Source: Gammaproteobacteria bacterium
Lineage (GTDB): Bacteria; Pseudomonadota; Gammaproteobacteria; Chromatiales; Chromatiaceae
Direction: 5' to 3'
Length of the DNA: 25,295 bases
Assembly (NCBI GenBank): GCA_013041975.1
Contig: JABDQZ010000313.1
Location: forward strand, 1-25,295
Shown: positions 23,936 through 25,295 of the stretch, piece by piece
Numbering within the stretch: the stretch's first letter is position 1
Layout: every line of letters begins with the position of its first letter
Notes under the pieces: generated by a model
Databases searched by the model: none
What the model was told of the DNA's origin: nothing
What the model saw: the letters and a program-made list of their open reading frames with translations, nothing else
Translations under genes and position numbers: made by a program

Positions 23936-25192
23936 ATGACTGCAAAGAACGCATTTTACGCTCAATCCGGCGGTGTTACCGCTGTAATCAACTCTTCAGC
24001 CTGCGGTGTTATCGAAACTGCCCGCAAACACCCTGACAAAATCGCCAACGTTTACGCTGGCCGTAACGGCATTATTGGCGCTCTCACTGAAGACCTGATT
24101 GATACCAGCCAGGAATCTACAGAAGACATTGCAGCCCTGAAAAATACCCCGTCCGGTGGTTTCGGCTCATGCCGTTTCAAGCTGAAAAGTCTGGAAGACA
24201 ACAAACGTGAATATGAGCGCCTGATTGAAATCTTCAAGGCACACAACATCGGCTACTTCTTTTACAACGGCGGCGGAGACTCCGCTGACACCTGTTACAA
24301 GGTTTCCCAGCTGTCTGAAAAAATGGGTTTCCCTGTGCAGGCCATTCACGTTCCAAAAACCGTGGATAACGACCTGCCGATTACCGACAACTGCCCGGGC
24401 TTTGGCTCAGTAGCCAAATACATCGCGGTTTCCACACTGGAAGCTTCTTACGATGTGCGCTCCATGGCTGCCACCTCCACCAAAATCTTCGTTATTGAAG
24501 TCATGGGTCGTCACGCTGGCTGGATCGCCGCTGCCGGTGCACTGGTTGAAGACTACGGCATTCCTGTTGTTACGCTGTTCCCTGAAGTTGAATTCGATCA
24601 GGAAAAATTCCTGGCTGCAGTTGATGCCAAGGTTAAAGAACACGGTTACTGCTCTATCGTTGTTTCAGAAGGCTGTCACTGGCCTGACGGCAAATTCCTG
24701 GCAGAACAGGGTACTCGTGACGACTTCGGCCATGCCCAGTTGGGCGGTGCCGCTCCTGTTGTTGCCAATATTATCAAGGATGCCCTGGGCTACAAATACC
24801 ACTGGGCAGTAGCTGATTACCTGCAACGTGCTGCTCGTCACCTGGCTTCCGAGTCTGACGTTGAACAGGCTTACGCACTGGGTGAAGCGGCTGTCGAAAA
24901 GGCACTGGAAGGCAAAAACTCCATCATGCCTACCGTTGTTCGTGAATCTTCCTCTCCATACAAATGGAGCATTGGTGAAGCGCCTCTGAGCGAAGTTGCC
25001 AACGTTGAGAAAATGATGCCTATGGACTTTATTTCTGATGATGGTTTCGGCATCACTGAAAAGTGTAAAGAGTACCTCTACCCACTGATCAAAGGTGAAG
25101 CCTATCCGGAGTATGACGATAATGGCATGCCTATTTACGTCACCATGAAAGGTGTCGCAGTAGAGAAAAAACTGGAAGACTTCGAACTTTAA
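23936..25192 (+). CDS. 6-phosphofructokinase, pyrophosphate-type
   Basis: The product is 418 residues, longer than the ATP-dependent PfkA (320). It phosphorylates fructose-6-phosphate, most likely with PPi as donor, which makes the step reversible. Visible motifs: N-terminal QSGGVTAVINSS, the donor-site motif NGGGDSADT with GGGDS at 112-116 and aspartate D115 where ATP enzymes have glycine, PKTVDNDLP at 140-147 with K141 and catalytic D144/D146, and MGRHAGW at 190-196. D115 and K141 are the residues associated with PPi use. The third residue of GG(D/N)DS is glycine here, which is unusual. A clear ribosome binding site precedes the ATG and a strong terminator follows, so it is probably a single-gene unit. 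Confidence 0.93.
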   Translation: MTAKNAFYAQSGGVTAVINSSACGVIETARKHPDKIANVYAGRNGIIGALTEDLIDTSQESTEDIAALKNTPSGGFGSCRFKLKSLEDNKREYERLIEIFKAHNIGYFFYNGGGDSADTCYKVSQLSEKMGFPVQAIHVPKTVDNDLPITDNCPGFGSVAKYIAVSTLEASYDVRSMAATSTKIFVIEVMGRHAGWIAAAGALVEDYGIPVVTLFPEVEFDQEKFLAAVDAKVKEHGYCSIVVSEGCHWPDGKFLAEQGTRDDFGHAQLGGAAPVVANIIKDALGYKYHWAVADYLQRAARHLASESDVEQAYALGEAAVEKALEGKNSIMPTVVRESSSPYKWSIGEAPLSEVANVEKMMPMDFISDDGFGITEKCKEYLYPLIKGEAYPEYDDNGMPIYVTMKGVAVEKKLEDFEL

Positions 25193-25233
25193 TTCAGTTG
25201 CCTAAGCAATCCTCCTGTTTTTGAGGGTTTGAG

Positions 25234-25258
25234 AAAGGGTGCTCCGGCACCCTTTTTT
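25234..25258 (+). terminator. Intrinsic terminator after the phosphofructokinase gene
   Basis: AAAGGGTGC and GCACCCTTT form a nine-base-pair perfect stem around a TCCG tetraloop, ending in six T (25253-25258). It is 41 bases past the stop codon. Confidence 0.92.
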
Positions 25259-25295
25259 ATTTCCGGAAAATCTATAATTAGTGACTTTTATGGAT

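Noticed and set aside
25273..25292. TATAAT followed by ATG at the right edge, suggesting a next gene
   Set aside because: No -35 element at the right distance and only two codons are visible before the window ends.

Overview
The window reads as ordinary chromosome of a gammaproteobacterium. The evidence is the gene order leuS-lptE-holA-proA-nadD-rsfS-rlmH followed by maf-rng-yhdP-nitrilase-tldD-pmbA, the Lpt/YhdP outer-membrane machinery and the qmcA/nfeD pair. Together with a pyrophosphate-type phosphofructokinase this points to a free-living, non-enteric member of the class. I cannot name the genus from sequence alone. I see no rRNA, tRNA, CRISPR array, prophage or intact insertion sequence.

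Layout. (1) Positions 1-1273, minus strand: a LolA-like exported protein and, downstream of it past an intrinsic terminator, the N-terminus of a second exported protein cut by the window edge. A 455-base AT-rich gap upstream holds a sigma-70-like promoter and a perfect FNR-type palindrome. (2) 1735-3104, minus strand: nfeD and the SPFH membrane protein qmcA, translationally coupled. (3) 3156-3905: a short TtcA-family tRNA thiolase, divergent from qmcA and probably leaderless. (4) 4051-21615, plus strand: a run of tightly packed housekeeping genes covering tRNA charging, LPS transport, DNA polymerase, proline and NAD synthesis, ribosome silencing and rRNA methylation, nucleotide surveillance, RNA decay, phospholipid transport to the outer membrane, metabolite repair, and the TldD/TldE protease. 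Many neighbours overlap by a few bases or sit less than 20 bases apart. A WYL-domain transcription factor sits unexpectedly between rsfS and rlmH. (5) 21643-22083: a periplasmic rhodanese. (6) 22125-23588, minus strand: a divergent adenylate-kinase-like protein carrying an AT-hook and a long histone-H1-like lysine/alanine tail. (7) 23936-25192: a PPi-type phosphofructokinase with a strong terminator.

The two most notable observations are the adenylate-kinase/AT-hook/H1-tail fusion, whose kinase core lacks several canonical residues, and a near-perfect 53-base palindromic repeat (GGGGTCAGACCCC type) lying in frame inside leuS, where it encodes part of a linker in leucyl-tRNA synthetase. A single degenerate half-copy of a related repeat lies just upstream of leuS.
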